From Kalaharituber pfeilii (Eukaryota; Ascomycota; Pezizomycetes; Pezizales; Pezizaceae): a stretch of 64,000 nucleotides of DNA. Positions 23,261-35,164 of the stretch are shown here, one piece after another. The notes below the pieces were generated by a model that was given only the letters and a program-made list of their open reading frames with translations, was not told the DNA's origin and did no database searches. Position numbers and translations under genes: made by a program. Location: assembly GCA_015179045.1 (NCBI GenBank), contig WHUZ01000095.1, forward strand, positions 1 through 64,000, read 5' to 3'. Position 1 is the first letter of the stretch; each line of letters opens with the position of its first letter.

Positions 23261-24931
23261 CAAGGACTCATTGCATACCAGTATCCGTGCACTTCTTGAC
23301 GCAAGCATGAAGCATTACTGTAAGTCATACAACACTTTTGGCATATAGCTTAGTGGGAGGTACAGTTCGCAGATGCCTTCCCCGTTGTCCTCTTTTTTTG
23401 GTGCGTCTTTGCCTTTGTTGGGCCTCCATTAAGGACCTCGCGCACGGCTAGGAAAGTCGCATCACTTGATGCTGGTAACAAGTATTTGTAAGTATGTTGC
23501 ACCTACGAGTTTCCCCACTCACACGTGGGCGCCTCTCTACATATGATATTAGTATATAGTATTTCAGCAGAAGTTCTTCTTTCAGATGTTTAGTATGTGT
23601 TGGAAGAATTCCTGATCAGCTGTGAGATCTGATTATCTGCTGTAGGTTCGCATTGTTTGCAAGGATTTGCATTATGGATGAGAGGTTCATTGAACCTCGA
23701 CAATACGTTATCAGTGAATTCGAAGCTAACTTTCGTGTGATAACGATTCAATCCCTACCCGAGCGCTTGAGATATTTAAGCGCAAAGTGATTCCATTCGA
23801 TGAGGCGGTGCGATTAGTTTCGGGTATTGCGGTTACCAGTGTGCAACTATGCGCCAAGCTTATCCTAAACGCAAAGGGTGCCCTGGTTGGCTAGTCTCGG
23901 CACCAGATACATTAAGTACAGTAGTCAAATTAGCCCTGGTTGATCAGTCTCGAACCAGACTACCGCTGGTTGATTGCAATTACGAGAACGAGCAAGGAAT
24001 TTGTCTGCGAGGGTGTGGGCACGGGACCAGGAATTGAAAAATTGGCCATTTGCAATTGGCGACTCGCGTATCGCTCCTCCAAATGTTAATGTTGCATAAT
24101 CACCAGTGGATGGAACACCTCGAGCTCAAGAGCACACAAAACTGTGTTTAACCCAATTCTGATACCCAATTCGGAAGGTTAAGGAGAGAGTAGGCGTGGA
24201 AACAGGTGATCATATTCAAAGACTTTGGAGAAGAGTTTTATATTACCTAAATCTAATTCGTTGGAACGTAGGGATATATCTGAGCAAGATACCTACTTGC
24301 TCACTAGATTGATTAGCTCTATTGGGCTCCTCCAACAGGCTGCTCCTGGCCCAGGTTGGTTCATTCAAATAGCTTCCACCCGCTTGTTTAGTTGAGACAG
24401 TGCCTGTGAGGTGGATTAATATGTACTTCATAATAATGGACGTATCAGAAAAGTAGATCCATGATTGTCTCTCATAATCCATGGATCTAGATTGTTCACA
24501 GACATTAAGCATTCTATTAGCCAATTATGTTTCAACCAGAATATAGCACCAGTTGAGGATTGCATCTGCTGATTTCATGTACTGGAATCAAAAACATGTG
24601 GTCAGTGACATTAACATTATATTCTATAACTAACTAAAGTATTCTATAGTTCTAAAAAATCCAAAGCGGCTACTAAATTATTAATTCCTCCTCGAATACC
24701 TCAGGTTTCAGTAATGCCCCCAAGGCAATTGTCTTGCCTTTATGATTTGTCCTACATGATATAAGGACTACTAGTAATAGTAAGTCTGACTCGTGCTAAC
24801 TTGGTGTTGACGTATGATATGAATCGCTTCCTGCGAACTCGGCTGTCGATCCCTCTGGCAACACGGGAGCTAGTCTGGTTGCACTACCCCGCGTTACCCT
24901 TGGAACCTGTCATAATGCTAACTCAGTAATT
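23261..24931. other. Intergenic with repeat relics
   Basis: No supported gene. A 21-bp segment (23945-23965) containing AACCAGACT is flanked by the 9-bp direct repeat CTGGTTGAT, and a related unit starts at 23881. At 24871-24887 lies TAGTCTGGTTGCACTAC, identical to each arm of the palindrome at 47715-47755. Confidence 0.5.
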
Positions 24932-24933
24932 TA

Positions 24934-25722
24934 CCGTATTAACTCACTTAAGAGGCAAAACACAAACGCGCGCTAGTGCGGTCTTTGCAGGCCTCTTGGC
25001 GCCAGTGCGCGTGTACTACCAAGTATGCACAGGCATGATCTCAATATAATAGAGATTGATATTCAGAAGGATCTGACCACAGAGATAGGAGACTGGATCA
25101 AGGTGATGAATAGACTGGCTTTGGGGTGCTGGAGTGTAGTTTCCTTTCCAGTCATTAGTGATACTGAGGATGATGGGCCCGAATATGATTTCCGTTGGCA
25201 AGCAGATGAGTATTAGAGGAAGAGAAGGAGATACTATATTGAGTAGAGATAATGGAGAAGCTGGAAATTAGCCTATGCACCTAGACTTGCACTAGATCAC
25301 GCACTGCTGAACAGTGAATTTGTTACGGGTTCACTGCAACCATAGCGCGGGCGGTCGGTGGATACATGAAGTGTGCATATGCAGCGCAAGTGATATGCAA
25401 GCCGATGGTGGTAGACGGCGTTACAGTCGCATATATGTGCTATATGAGCTACGCAGAGGACTAGCGAGTATCGCTAGTCAAGTGTCTTTTTGACCTGGCG
25501 GATGGTAACTCTCTACGTTTACCAGATCCATTACAACGGTACCTGAACGGAACAAGAGCATAGCCGTATCTGCGTCTGTGGCAACCTAGAGTTATTGCAT
25601 ACCTGCGGTTGGTGATGCCAAGATTGCGCCAAGAGCGCGTTAGCGCAATTCATAGCGCTGAAGCTCTGCCAAGACCGAACTAGCGCGCGTTTGGGTTTTG
25701 CCTCTTAAGTGAGTTAATACGG
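24934..25722. mobile_element. Non-autonomous TA-target element, 789 bp, ~55-bp terminal inverted repeats
   Basis: Ends begin CCGTATTAACTCAC and stay inverted-complementary for about 55 bp (arms about 24934-24990 and 25666-25722). Both ends abut TA. No transposase; a 63-codon plus frame at 25025-25216 (acidic C-terminus) is unidentified. Positions 25321-25540 are homologous in inverse orientation to 11922-12142 inside the 909-bp element, although the two elements have different termini. Confidence 0.78.
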
Positions 25723-25961
25723 TAGTAACATGGAGCTTTGAGGTTCTGATCATGCATCAACGCTATGCATGTGGATAATCCGCGCACGTGAATGTGGGAC
25801 TCGCGTTTCGAGAAGGAATTTACCCATTTTTTTGGTTAACAACCCTGCTTTTACAAGCGGTTATTAAATGAAAATAAATAATGCTTAACGAATAATTTCG
25901 TTCAACCCAATTTTCCGCTCATTCACAGTTTTCAGCACGAATGGAATTTATCATGTTTGTC
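25723..25961. other. Intergenic, no supported feature
   Basis: Short AT-rich spacer between two transposable elements. Confidence 0.4.
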
Positions 25962-27980
25962 CAGGGATACTTGCTGTACCAGATGACGGAATTTTTCGCC
26001 TGGTAGGAAGGTTCCGGTATAGGATCAAATGCTTGGCAGGAATGCAATCGGGCTTGCAGCCAAGATATTGGGAAATACATCGACACCAGCAGCCTACTTT
26101 ATCGATACCAGATCGAGGTTGGTAAGTGTGGACATTTTTATGCATAACCCGAGTGAATTATACTACAACAATTTCAACGCCTTTAAAATAAATAGCTAAA
26201 ATTTATTTTACTTCATAAAATGATAGTTTAGCGTACAAAGAATAATTCTATGAAGCGATATTGAATCATGTATTTAATTTTTTAGGATTGTGTTTCTAGG
26301 GATTAAAGTGGCATCACCCGAAATAATAGTAATAATATTCTAGGCACGAGAACAGGATTAAAGATATGGTGGAGTGCATCTATAAGGGACCCCCTGTAAC
26401 CAAAATTACGGACTCAAACTTGAAATTCAATTTCATCACCCAGCAACATCTGATTACAATTTAAAGACCGAAAATATGTACTATTTCGTCTGCTCTACAA
26501 TCCTTCGCTTTCAAAATTAAAAAATATGAAGGCGTTGTTGAGAAATTTGAAATTGAAAATTTTATACTTTGTATGAGAGCCCTTTAAATTGTTACACGCC
26601 AAGAATGCTAATTTTACTTAATTAGTATTAGTGTAATGAGAGAAATTACTATATATAGAAATAATCTACCTATCCAACTCTTCTATGACTCTTATATACA
26701 CGTTCTGTAAACTTCATTGTACCATATGAACAACCATCTCTATATGCCTCCATAGTTCGTAAAAAATAAGATTAATAGTAATATTAGAAACAGAATCTAG
26801 GCCTCGTGGAATTGTTAGCTGTAAAGCATTAAAATTATATTCACAATGATTGTGAGAGCCCTCCTTTTCTCTCTGCTATTAGCAGCAGCAAGCAAGCAGG
26901 CTGTTCTTTCTTACTGTTGCAACCCATTTTGTCAGCAGTGGACGAAAAGCTAAGTATGCTGTTGGGTATCTGTAGAACTATCCCTTGGTTAATAATTGCA
27001 GTTGAAAAGAAGCTATGGATACAATATACTCACTGACAGGAGCTTAAGCTATCCGAAGTTGAATGTAGAAAATAGTTAGGTCGGGGCGCGGATTGGGTAC
27101 AATGAGCATGTGCAAAAGGAGGTGAACACGCGCGACCGGAAGTAAAATAGTGTATTAGTCAGTAAGCCAGCAAATGTTACAACTGGTCCCTTATAGATGC
27201 ACTCCACCATAGGGAACTTTGTTAGGAAGGGGGTAAGAATGTCCACGCTTAGTGATTGCCAGAAACAGAAACAGTAGAGTAAAGTATATGTTTTTTTAAC
27301 CCAAAAGACAAAAAACTAACCAAAGACAGAATAGCACATACAATATCCTCCCCTGTTCTCGTGCCCAGACTCTTATCTTCCCCCTACCCTTTATGTAGAG
27401 TTCTCTACTCCATGAATAAATTCCGTTGCATTGTAAGTTAACCCTTCATTATATGCATTATTGTACAGTGATCTTGAACCGATTAATACTAGTAGAAGAA
27501 GATGAAATAGAATACAATGCTATAGAAAAGGATATCTCGTAAACTTTCAATTGAAAAGGAACAATTTTCTCACAAATAATACTTAACAGAACATCAATAA
27601 TGTTCAATAAAATTAAGCTCGCAATGAAATTTAGGATAAAAAATCACTTGTGTGCGACCGATGCAAAAGAAGCAGCCTTGGACCGAACAAATGAAGCATA
27701 AATTAGGCGTGCTTAATCATCAAACCAAAGTTCTGCACACTCCGGTTAAAAATGTCCCAACCATATTCCGGTTGCATGCGAAGGTGGGGTAGCCAAGATT
27801 GGATGTATCAGTATTAGCGCATCCGGTATAGCAAATATTATTTGTATGGAGGCAGGGGAGTATTTGTCTGCAGGTTTCTGTCCGGGTCGGAATTGTTAGG
27901 GCGTCCGTATAGCACGGGCGTATTTGTATGGGGAACGGTTGTCGCAGGCAGAGGCCATCTGATATAGCAAGGGTAGACTG
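25962..27980. mobile_element. Pogo/Fot-like element, AT-degraded, carrying an inverted-repeat insertion
   Basis: The left end (25962, CAGGGATACTTGCTGTACC) aligns with the left end of the MITE at 52445, and the right end (ACTG at 27980, followed by TA) aligns with its right end; sequence within each ~200 bp also matches (for example GCATCCGGTATAGCAAATATT on the right versus GTATCCGGTATGGCAAATATT). The middle, about 26150-27780, is AT-rich with no open frame and contains the inverted-repeat block 26343-27365. The left flank reads TC rather than TA, consistent with a later mutation. Confidence 0.6.
26343..27365. repeat. Inverted-repeat block, probably a nested element
   Basis: Outer arms GGCACGAGAACAGG at 26343-26356 and its complement at 27352-27365. 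Inner arms TATGGTGGAGTGCATC plus TATAAGGGACC at 26365-26391 and complement at 27185-27211. The left arm has the two blocks 8 bp apart, the right arm 140 bp apart, so the right side has gained sequence. No coding capacity. Confidence 0.65.
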
Positions 27981-29478
27981 TAGCCCCAGAATTCCTCGAT
28001 CAATCGATATTTATATGCTACTTATAAAGAGGTTCCAGCTGCTCTGGATGCTGAGATATCGCTGTGGAAAAAAAAGCGTTCGTCAAATTTGAACACCCCC
28101 AATGAGCGAAAACGAGATAAGAAGGATTGTTCAAATGTATGCGCCGCCAGATTGCTGATGTTAACGAACTTGAGCACATATGAAGATATATATGGATGTG
28201 GCTAGGGGGCAGAGGGCGGGTTGAGTTTGACAATGGCTAATCTGCAAAAAAGATCCCAGAACGATTAACTGCCTAAAATTGCGTGCGTTGATGTTGCTGA
28301 TCGAAAACCTGCCTCATGAGATAATTTAGCGCTTAACATCGCCGCCAGGAGCCTTTGCTAGCACGAGAACAATATCTGCATTGTTACTCGTTCCAGACTT
28401 CTAATTTTTGTCTTGGTGCACAATGTCCGCAGCATATGGCAACCAACGTATCATAACCACTGATCAATGTCACTAGAATTGCAATTGTTGTAATCGGTGT
28501 GCTAGAGTACTGTACTGACCCGCCTGCTGTCAATACCCCACATATGGGTAGCAGATTAGTAAGGATGGCCGCTCTGTTGTTTTGCCACTCCATACCGCTT
28601 GTGGCCATCATGGCGGCACTCGTACCCAGTCTAAAGTGCCCATTCATTGTTCCTATTGGAGCGCGAGGTTATACAGACTTCCAACAGCCTTCTGATATGC
28701 AATATTTTATCCTGAGATGTCCCCCGCTAATTTCAGCCCTTCGCCTAGTGTTGGTGAATTTAGAGTACAGTCGGCCAATCGGTCGTCCGCTAAACTGAAC
28801 GTTACTAGTCTGATTAACATGTCCTCCGACTGTACAACATTGCTAAAGTGGCTGAAATTTTAACTGCCTATGATATCCAGAGGACATACAGTATGTGGCC
28901 TACGATCTATTTAGCGTAGAGTGGCTGGATAAGAGTCTTACCACCTAATCAACCATTGATCAGCGATTTTGAGTTCATCGTTGTACAGAGATTGGTCATA
29001 AAGTCATAATCGGGAAAAAGAGTCTCCAGGGTAGGCCATGCTTATCAAAAGTCCTGCCGCATTATTGCATATGTCAAACATGTTTTCGTAGGGAAGAGAG
29101 CGGTACCTGCCTAGTGCGTATTTATGAACGGTGTGTCACAGACCGGGCGTGAATTGCGTGGACTTCAACGAGTCTGACCGGAGCCCTGCCACTAGTAGCC
29201 GCCCTGGAAAAGAATGTCAGGAGATCTGCCCAACTGCTGAAGGGCAGAAGTAAAGAGTGAAAATGAATAAATTAGTAAATTAAAATTAAAAAAAAGAGAA
29301 AAAAAAAGGACACGGAGAGAGTTGCGTGCCGTAAAATCCTCTATTTATGGTATTATTCACCTCCTATCCAGAGCTCTGGCATCTCGAATACCCCTCCCAC
29401 CTGCTAGGTAGTTGGTGCTTCTCGCAGGTGCGATTTCCCCAACTATCTCAACCATCTCAGCTGGTTATGATCCTCACC
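27981..29478. other. Intergenic; tiny pogo-like remnant at 28768-28832
   Basis: No supported gene. A minus-strand 87-codon frame (28384-28647) is hydrophobic and could be an exon of a membrane protein, but no family is recognised. The sequence just before 29479 should hold the promoter of the SDR gene. Confidence 0.45.
28768..28832. mobile_element. 65-bp TA-flanked remnant with CAGTCGG ends
   Basis: Starts CAGTCGG after TA and ends CCGACTG before TA, the organisation of a pogo/Tc1 element reduced to its termini. Only the outer 7-8 bp are complementary, so chance cannot be excluded. Confidence 0.35.
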
Positions 29479-31321
29479 ATGTCTGGTAGCAGCTCCGCAC
29501 GCAACATTGCAGCTACTCGCAAGGATATTACGGACGGGTTAGGTACTTCAAGCCGACCTTCACTGTCCTCGCCGACAACATCAAATACGGTGTATCTTGG
29601 GGCAACACCCTCTCATACTCCTCCTGCACTTCCTCCAATACCCTTACAACGTGATCATCCCCCATTACCTCCGTTGTTAGTGACTGGCGGTTGTGGATTT
29701 ATTGGGAAGTTTCTTGTCTCTTACATTCTGGAGCGGCACCCAAATGTCCTCATCACAATCGTTGATAAACAACCGCCTCTTCCCCTATATAAGTCTAGAG
29801 CAAATATAGCTTTCTGCCAGCTGGATCTTACCGACAGGGTTGCCGTAAGGAAGGTATTGGAAGAGAAGCGGCCACAGCTGATATTTAGCTGCGCTGGTTT
29901 AATCCCGAGCCCAAAGATCAAGGAAAAGAAACCCTTTTATGTCAACAATGTGGATTCAGTCAGAATTTTGGTAGAAGAATGTCTCAATGTGCTGGTTGGG
30001 AAAACGGAAGTGAAAGGGTTTGTGCATACGAGTACATCTGATACAATCAAAGGTACGAGGGAGCTGGCTGGGGTGGATGAGAGAACACCATATCCCAAAG
30101 TTTTCTTTGACGACTATAGCGAGTCGAAGGTGCGAGCATGTCAACAATTTACGAGCCCCTAATGTCAGTAGGACTACTAACCGCTTGTACTTGGTACCTC
30201 TCGAGGATAAGTGATGTAGGCTCAAGGAGAGCAAATAATATTGAAAGCGAATAGCCCACAATTTCCTACAGTTTGCTTGCGGCCGCACGGTATAATTGGG
30301 TGAGGGGAGCAGATGCTATATATTCTGCGACAGAGATGTGAAGCTGATCATAAACGCATGCTGACATAGGGCAGAAGGCCATATGATCCCGATCCTACAC
30401 CATTCGTTATTGAACAATGAGACTGCAGTCCAGATCGGTGATAATAAGAACTTGTACGATTTTGTGGAAGTCGAGAACTATTGCGCTGCCGTCCTTCTCG
30501 CTGCATATAATCTTCTCACAATTCCGGTCCCTTCAACAGCAGTAGGGCCTCAAGATTTGAACTATAACTATATCGATCAAGCAAGCGTAGACAAAGACGG
30601 CAATCCGATATCGGCTGCGGGTCATACCTTTTTTATCACCAATTTGGAACCAGTATATTTTTGGACTTGGGTTAGGAGAGTTTGGGGTTATCTCGGAGCT
30701 GGAAAATCATTGACGCTGGATGGTCCTGAGAATGCAAGGGGCTCGATATACCAAACAACGGCGGAAGAAGGCGGTGAGCCTATAAGTCCCACCACATCAG
30801 GGCCAGGGACGTCTAACCCTTTAGAAGCTGTCAAACAAGAAGTTGAAAACAGCACTGCGGCTGCGAAAAGTCGGATTTCATATAGCAGTCTCTCTGCTTC
30901 ATCCCTGGGCGCCACACTTCGGAGCCAGGCCCCATTTTCTTTTTCTCCAACAACGCCATTGCCTGCACCATACAAGCCATACTCACCTCCACCTCCACCA
31001 TTCCCAGAAGATACAACGGTTCCTCCAGACCCCAGCATCAAAATACCAGTTGCTGCTGGATTCATGCTTGCCTACTTAGCAGAGTTCTTCTCATCAACTG
31101 TTAGAGGGAAAGAACCTGGGTTAACGAAGAACCGTATCAAGGAATGCTGCTATAATAGGTGGTATCGAGGGGATAAAGCCGGGCACATTTTGGGATACTG
31201 GGGGGGTCTGGCTCCAGACTCGAATGGGTACGGGATGGGAGGTGTTGGGTTGTGGTGGGGAACCAAGCATGCTGTTTACTGGTACTTGAAAAAGCTGGAG
31301 GAGGAGAAGCAGGTGGAGTAA
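29479..31321 (+). CDS. 3-beta-hydroxysteroid dehydrogenase / sterol C-4 decarboxylase-like SDR (Erg26/NSDHL type)
   Basis: Exons 29479-30129, 30220-30299 and 30370-31321 join in frame with GTGCGA/GTGAGG donors and TACTAAC/CTGAC branch points, giving about 560 residues. The ATG at 29479 (CACCATGTC) is preferred over in-frame ATGs at 29347 and 29467 by context. After an ~80-residue Ser/Pro-rich extension comes the Rossmann motif TGGCGFIG, then the active site YSESK split from the following helix by intron 1, then LRPHGIIG and FFITNLEPVYFW, all typical of the 3beta-HSD family. Erg26 uses NAD to oxidise and decarboxylate 4-carboxysterols at the ER. This protein is much longer than yeast Erg26 (349 residues) because of the N-terminal extension and a low-complexity Ser/Pro insert of about 100 residues (30750-31020). 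A related SDR with another substrate is possible. Confidence 0.85.
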
Positions 31322-31678
31322 AGGAGAAACTTAGCTGGAACCGCGGCTTGGTACTATGAATGCATAACTTGGACTATGATGCTTTGAACGGAATTCGGTG
31401 GAGCTTGCACTTGGCTGTAGCACCTTCACGATGACCTTGTTGCAGAGTAATTCACTCTATATAATCAGTGCATCAGCCTTGGCGGTAGTATTAGGAGAAT
31501 TATGTGTGATACTATATCAAACTCTAATGTGATCATACAACATAGTGTAATTGAAGTAGGTATAATCAATTATTATTGCAGAAGTCATATTTTACCAACG
31601 AGACGCGTGCATTACCATACATGTCATCAAAGTTGCGTAAGTCGCTCACGAGCGTGAATATATTCAACAACCCCGCTT

Positions 31679-31746
31679 ATCTCGCCATAGCCCACAGGGG
31701 CGGCATGCTAGTAATGATATAAAAAAAAAAAAAAAAAAAAAAAAAA
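31679..31746 (+). mobile_element. Miniature poly(A) retroposon, subfamily A
   Basis: CTCGCCATAGCCCAC then AGGGGCGGCATGCTAG then TAATGATAT and 26 A. Flanked by CCCGCTT at 31672-31678 and 31747-31753. The core starts at the same base as other subfamily A copies. Confidence 0.82.
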
Positions 31747-31808
31747 CCCGCTTCTTGTACTGAAGGGCCCGACTTGCTTTGCTCACGGTTTCTAAAGTCT
31801 GCCAAGCC

Positions 31809-32122
31809 TAGTGAGCGGCACGAGCCGAGCTGGCTCGAGCTCAAACGAGCCAAGATCATGCTTGTGTTTTTCTTGACAGCTCGCTAAAATGCTTAGCCAG
31901 TGCAAGGTTTCATAAACTGTAAATACCTAATATAGTAAAAATTAGAGACTTGGAGCTCATTCTGACCTACCAACAACTTCGAAATGCACAATTTAGCTGA
32001 TAGTAGTGAGAAAGATGAAAATTTAGCTTAGTTTAGTTTAGTTTGTCAATATTATGTATATAATCAATCCAGGCTCGAGCTCACCCTCCAGCTCGGCTCG
32101 AGCTAGCTCGTGCCGCTCACTA
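31809..32122. mobile_element. MITE with TAGTGAGCGGCACGAGC ends (hAT-like)
   Basis: Seventeen-bp perfect inverted ends TAGTGAGCGGCACGAGC at 31809-31825 and complement at 32106-32122, followed by CTCGAGC-rich subterminal palindromes on both sides. No coding capacity. An 8-bp target duplication, expected for hAT, is not visible, so the superfamily is uncertain. Confidence 0.6.
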
Positions 32123-32497
32123 CTAGTCGTAGCTGCGGAATTCTCTTTATATCACGGCAGCAGCTGCTCGTCATGGTCTAGATGGTCGTAGCTGTATACC
32201 CAAACTCTGTCTGGTTAGGACTACTGGCTTCTTGATCATGCCCGAGCAAAACCTCTCGGGACAGGCACTTTCTGCCTGTACGCACACTGACCGTTTTCCC
32301 CACTTATGATCGCCTGGTCTCAGCCTGGGCCTCAGCTTGAGTCCGAGCTGGCCATGGAATTGCCCCAAGATACCAGTAGCTTCCGCCTGATCTGAGAGTA
32401 CGTCCCGCTTGGTCCGAGAGTACAACGTCCCACTCGGACTGAGAATACAACTAATATATATTGAGCGAAAATACAAAGCTAATCTATGGGCGCTGAA

Positions 32498-34534
32498 CTA
32501 TCTAGCTACAACAATAAGATCTTGTGTTTCATTAAGTCCTGGTAATGGTGCCCTGCCACGTGCACATCCCTGCCGTTTTCCATGTCTAGATCCAGATCCA
32601 CGAAATTCTGCGCCAGCACTGGATGCCACCCCAGACTCAAGATCTACAGCTCTAGCGACTCGTTGCCTCTGACGGCTTTCTGCGAGTTCATTGGCAGTTT
32701 GTTGCCATAGCCGCTTAGAAGTTTGTGATCTTAGAGTAGGTGTAGGAGGAAGAACTTCAGGAATTCGATCTTTAATCTCATGTCGATTCTGAAATTGATA
32801 GATAAGTTGTGCAGCTTGAAAGGAGGCAAATCGTTGAGCCTGTTCAACTGGTAGTTGAGCGTGAAACTCCTCTAGCTTTACTGTTATCTCAATCAAAGTT
32901 GGTTGCAGGGTTCCGGCATGTGTTGGAAGACTGAGTCCAGGAGTAGCACTAGACCCAGCTGGTGAAAGTTGAGAAGAATGGAGGTACCAACGAGAATGCA
33001 TTAAGGATAGCGGAATATTGGAAGTAGAGATGAAAGGCTTAAGCTCATGATAACATGGAAGCTGAAATTGGTTTCGTATCATACATTGACAGTCCTCCTC
33101 TTCTAATGTAGCCGTACACACCTTTAGTCACTTAGTTCGAATAAAATTGAGAGCGTAATGTATGATAACACCACAAAGGCTATGTAAGGTATTAGGGAGG
33201 CTATTATGAATTTTACTATGATTATCAGCTTCTGATTCAGCAACCCGATACCGATAAGTTAGAGTTCGAATATGATCTGTAAGGGCTGCAACTGCATCTT
33301 GAAGTGATGATTGTAGACTTAATGCTGCTTTGAGAGGCTGGTAATAGCTTTCAGTCCACTGTGTTAATTAATTTAAAGTAATTGGTTCTCTTTACAAAAC
33401 CAATTATTCTTTAAATACATAACTTCAGTATTCCGAAACTGTGCTTTGAGTGCATTCTGATTATCCTCTAACTGCTCAGCTGTTGAGGATTTTATGTATC
33501 GCCAGATATGCCCTGCAAGCTCAACGTTTGGGAATGGAAACTCTGATGTATTTGACTAAATCAACTCTCCCAAACAGGCAAAAATAAAATCAAAATGCCT
33601 CTTGGCTTTCTGAACGTATGAAGCTTAGTGCAAATGGAAATATCAAGCCAGTATTTGTCATGCTAATACATGAAGAGAGTGGAATTTGGAGAATATTTGT
33701 AGAGAATGTTGCATCAATTTGCATACAGAAATTAGAAACAAATCACTGTACTAAGTAGATTTGATCTGATGTACAAAAGAAGAGTTGCTCGAGCTATTTA
33801 GACTCTGGAATTGGATTTCCATGGCGATAGGTATAGGAATATCGTGATCGGTATATGAATCCAACTGCTATAAAACCTCTGCAAATACCTTCAAGAACTT
33901 GGCCTGGTGTATTCATAGAAGGATTCGATCTTACATGTAAAATATGCCAGTGCTTAGATGTAAGTGTAATGTTGTAGGAAACATGTGCAGTTTGTAAAGT
34001 GCATGCTTGAGCCTGAAGGCGAATATAGTCTGAATGGCACTTTTCGTGAATCTGATATACAAGTGGATTTGGTTCTATAGGATGGTTATAACCATTATGA
34101 ATTATACCAATCTGCTATTTGTGCCTCGGATCCACTGGGATCAGCCTGATTTGGATTTCGAATGGACCTCAATGAGACATAGATCCAATATGGACAATTC
34201 TTTTTTCAAGCTATTTGCCCCTTTTTCTACTATCTTCGGTAATCTTATGAGTATTGCATGCCATTCCTGAGTGTACACACCAAAATCTCACTTGTCCCTG
34301 CCTCAATGACCCATACTCCTTGTTAATTACAAACTCAGCACAGAAAGCTGCATTTTGAATTCAGACATAAGCACTACTAGTATCTGGGTCTGCAAACCGC
34401 TCATCTGCAAGGGGCGGAAGTTTCTCATAAGCTGGCATAGCATTAACATAACTTTGAACTGCTGGGCGTAGGCTTGGTGGATCAGGATGTGGCACCCAAC
34501 CTTGGTGCGTAGCCATATTAGGACCTAGAGACAT
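32498..34534 (-). pseudogene. MULE transposase (FAR1/MULE/SWIM), several in-frame stops
   Basis: Minus-strand reading from the Met ending at 34534. The N-terminal part includes NAAFCAEFVINKEYGSLR, resembling a FAR1-type DNA-binding region. Around 33720-33560 is the MULE catalytic core with IDATF (catalytic Asp), followed by GLIFPFALSFIRSESQEAF. Next comes VELAGHIWRYIK, then QWTESYYQPLKAALS, and finally a SWIM zinc finger with CQC and CYH (about 33090-33040). The terminal 32498-33040 part is Gln/Arg-rich. Stop codons interrupt the frame in several places and small shifts are needed, so it cannot make a full transposase. Confidence 0.85.
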
Positions 34535-34647
34535 ATTATACACTGGATATATATAGAATAGCAGAAAAGGACTTTGTATAGGTAGCAGATAGCAGGTCAC
34601 GAATTCGAAGCGTGTTTATCGGTGAAAGTGCTGAGTGATACCTACTT

Positions 34648-34715
34648 TTTTTTTTTTTTTTTTATATCACATGACCCCGCTTGTAGCTGTTCGCCATGGC
34701 AGCCATTGGCAGGGC
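34648..34715 (-). mobile_element. Miniature poly(A) retroposon, subfamily B, inside the MULE
   Basis: A 16-T run then ATATCACATGACCCCGC then TTGTAGCTGTTCGCCATGGC. Perfect 13-bp target duplication GTGATACCTACTT at 34635-34647 and 34716-34728. The insertion postdates the MULE. Confidence 0.88.
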
Positions 34716-35164
34716 GTGATACCTACTTGATACCTACTTGATTGCTAACAACATGTCTATTTATAACCACTACATAGTTGCAATATTTACTACATTAGGC
34801 CAGTCATAAGAATGCCTTCAGGATAAGCTTAGATCAAGCGGAGCGCCGTACCCTCAGACCGAGCGGAATGTCGCACCCTCAGACAGAGCGGAACGTCACA
34901 CCCTCAGACCGAGCGGGACGTTGTACTCTCAAATCAAGCGGAAGCCACTGGTATCTTGGGGCAATTCCATGGCCAGCTCGGACTTAAGCTGAGGGCCAGA
35001 CTGAGACCAGGCGATCATAAGTGGGGAAAACGGTCAGTGTGCGTACAGGCAGAAAGTGCCTGTCCCGAGAGGTTTTGATGCCCGAGGAGGTAGTCCAGCT
35101 TGGTAGAGGCTCTGCAGCTGCTTGGGGACAAAGGGCCTTGGCCAGTTTCCAACCCTGGCATTCT

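Larger units (their letters stand above)
31322..32238. other. Intergenic with two small mobile elements
   Basis: Contains the miniature element 31679-31746 and the MITE 31809-32122; otherwise nothing recognised. Confidence 0.5.
32239..35086. mobile_element. Complete Mutator-like element (MULE) with long TIRs and 9-bp target duplication
   Basis: The element is 32248-35077. Its ends are inverted repeats starting CAAAACCTCTCGGG and running about 160 bp at near identity, then less well to about 200 bp. The 9-bp direct repeat ATGCCCGAG lies at 32239-32247 and 35078-35086, the duplication size typical of MULEs. The right subterminal zone (34850-34945) holds a tandem repeat of about 25 bp containing CAGACCGAGCGG, with four units, and a shorter version occurs at the left. 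A MULE transposase relic fills the interior on the minus strand. A miniature poly(A) element (34648-34715) inserted into it later. Confidence 0.92.

Noticed and set aside
28384..28798. Hydrophobic minus frame and overlapping plus frame
   Set aside because: Could be an exon of a membrane protein, but no flanking exons or motifs were found.
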